Source: Pseudanabaena sp.
GTDB lineage: Bacteria; Cyanobacteriota; Cyanobacteriia; Pseudanabaenales; Pseudanabaenaceae
Direction of reading: 5' to 3'
Assembly (NCBI GenBank): GCA_003249015.1
Contig: QBLS01000001.1
Location: 62,001-126,000 of the forward strand
Length of the DNA stretch: 64,000 bases
Shown: positions 63,676 through 64,000 of the stretch, in pieces
Position numbering within the stretch: position 1 is the first letter of the stretch
Layout: each line of letters begins with the position of its first letter
Program-made: the position numbers and the translations under genes
The notes under the pieces: generated by a model
The model's database searches: none
Told to the model about the DNA's origin: nothing
Seen by the model: the letters and a program-made list of their open reading frames with translations, nothing else

Positions 63676-64000
63676 ATGCTTGACATTCAAATTAACGATA
63701 CAACCTTGAGAGATGGCGAACAGGCTGCTGGTGTAGCGTTTAGCATTGAAGAGAAAATCGAAATCGCCAAATTCCTCGATCGCATTGGCGTACAAGAATT
63801 AGAAGTTGGCATTCCTGCTATGGGTGGGGCAGAAACCGAAGCGATCGCCGCCATTAATAACTTAGGACTAAAAGCAAAATTACTTGGCTGGAACCGTGCT
63901 GCAATTTCTGATATTCAAGCTTCCATCGCCTGTGGATTAAAGCGTGTCCATATTTCTGTACCTGTCTCTGATGTGCAGATTGGGCTGATGGCTGACGGCA
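63676..64000 (+). CDS. nifV: Homocitrate synthase NifV (5' part, cut by window end)
   Basis: First 108 residues only. Makes homocitrate, the organic ligand of FeMo-cofactor, from acetyl-CoA and 2-oxoglutarate. The DRE-TIM metallolyase start is clear: LDIQINDTTLRDGEQAAGVAFSIEEKIEIAKFLDRIGVQELEVGIPAMGGAE, then RVHISVPVSDVQ. AGAGGAGGA lies 5-7 bases before the ATG. Position after nifK is typical of non-heterocystous cyanobacteria. Confidence 0.95.
   Translation, partial: MLDIQINDTTLRDGEQAAGVAFSIEEKIEIAKFLDRIGVQELEVGIPAMGGAETEAIAAINNLGLKAKLLGWNRAAISDIQASIACGLKRVHISVPVSDVQIGLMADG

Overview
The window is a stretch of a cyanobacterial chromosome, most likely from a filamentous non-heterocystous, Pseudanabaena- or Leptolyngbya-like organism. 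This rests on abundant HIP1 palindromes (GCGATCGC), the cyanobacterial S10/spc ribosomal protein order, a cyanobacterial-type PEP carboxylase, a group 2 sigma factor, a bacteriophytochrome, and a complete molybdenum nitrogenase cluster whose regulator is of the CnfR/PatB type. The genus is an inference; no rRNA gene is present to test it. I found no tRNA, rRNA, CRISPR array or intact transposase.

Layout. 1-10 kb: sigma factor, a Fur/PerR-type repressor divergent from a peroxiredoxin, a thioredoxin-reductase-like flavoprotein, a UbiH-type hydroxylase, ppc and an oxidoreductase. 10-19 kb: a small secreted barrel-like protein, a Zur-box-controlled COG0523 GTPase, an XRE regulator, two tandem metallophosphoesterase-like genes in one reading frame, cnfR (nif activator) and hisI. 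19-30.5 kb (minus strand): rplC-rplD-rplW-rplB-rpsS-rplV-rpsC-rplP-rpmC-rpsQ-rplN-rplX-rplE-rpsH-rplF-rplR-rpsE-rplO-secY-adk-infA. 31-40 kb: bacteriophytochrome hybrid kinase, a mannose-phosphate isomerase-type cupin, a FecR/CHASE2-GGDEF-EAL pair and an ABC exporter.

40.3-64 kb is the nitrogen-fixation island. It radiates from one divergent control region (about 53.83-54.65 kb). Leftward run nifP, a Mo-nitro_C domain gene, a fused nifEN, nifX, DUF269, DUF683, nifW, hesA, hesB, fdxH, fdxB, a cupin, nifO, two small unknown genes, a methyltransferase, and mop-modA-modBC for molybdate. Rightward run nifB, two tandem FdxN-like genes that have lost cysteines, nifS, nifU, nifH, nifD, nifK and the start of nifV. 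The genes thus supply sulfur (NifP, NifS), Fe-S clusters (NifU, HesB), molybdenum (ModA/BC, Mop), FeMo-cofactor (NifB, NifEN, NifX, NifV, NifO), electrons (FdxH, FdxB) and the enzyme itself (NifHDK).

The most striking signal is in the nifP-nifB control region. Each promoter carries three copies of a TACCCC-containing element spaced exactly 22 bp, in mirror orientation, upstream of nearly identical core promoters (TTGAGT-N16-TAATAAATCTTATC). This is a strong candidate for the CnfR operator. Other points worth attention are the degenerate tandem ferredoxins, the NifEN fusion, a ModBC fusion whose linker is translated intergenic repeat DNA, and two repeat families that divide the window: long palindromes with copy-specific arms outside the nif island, and CCCCCTT double hairpins only inside it.
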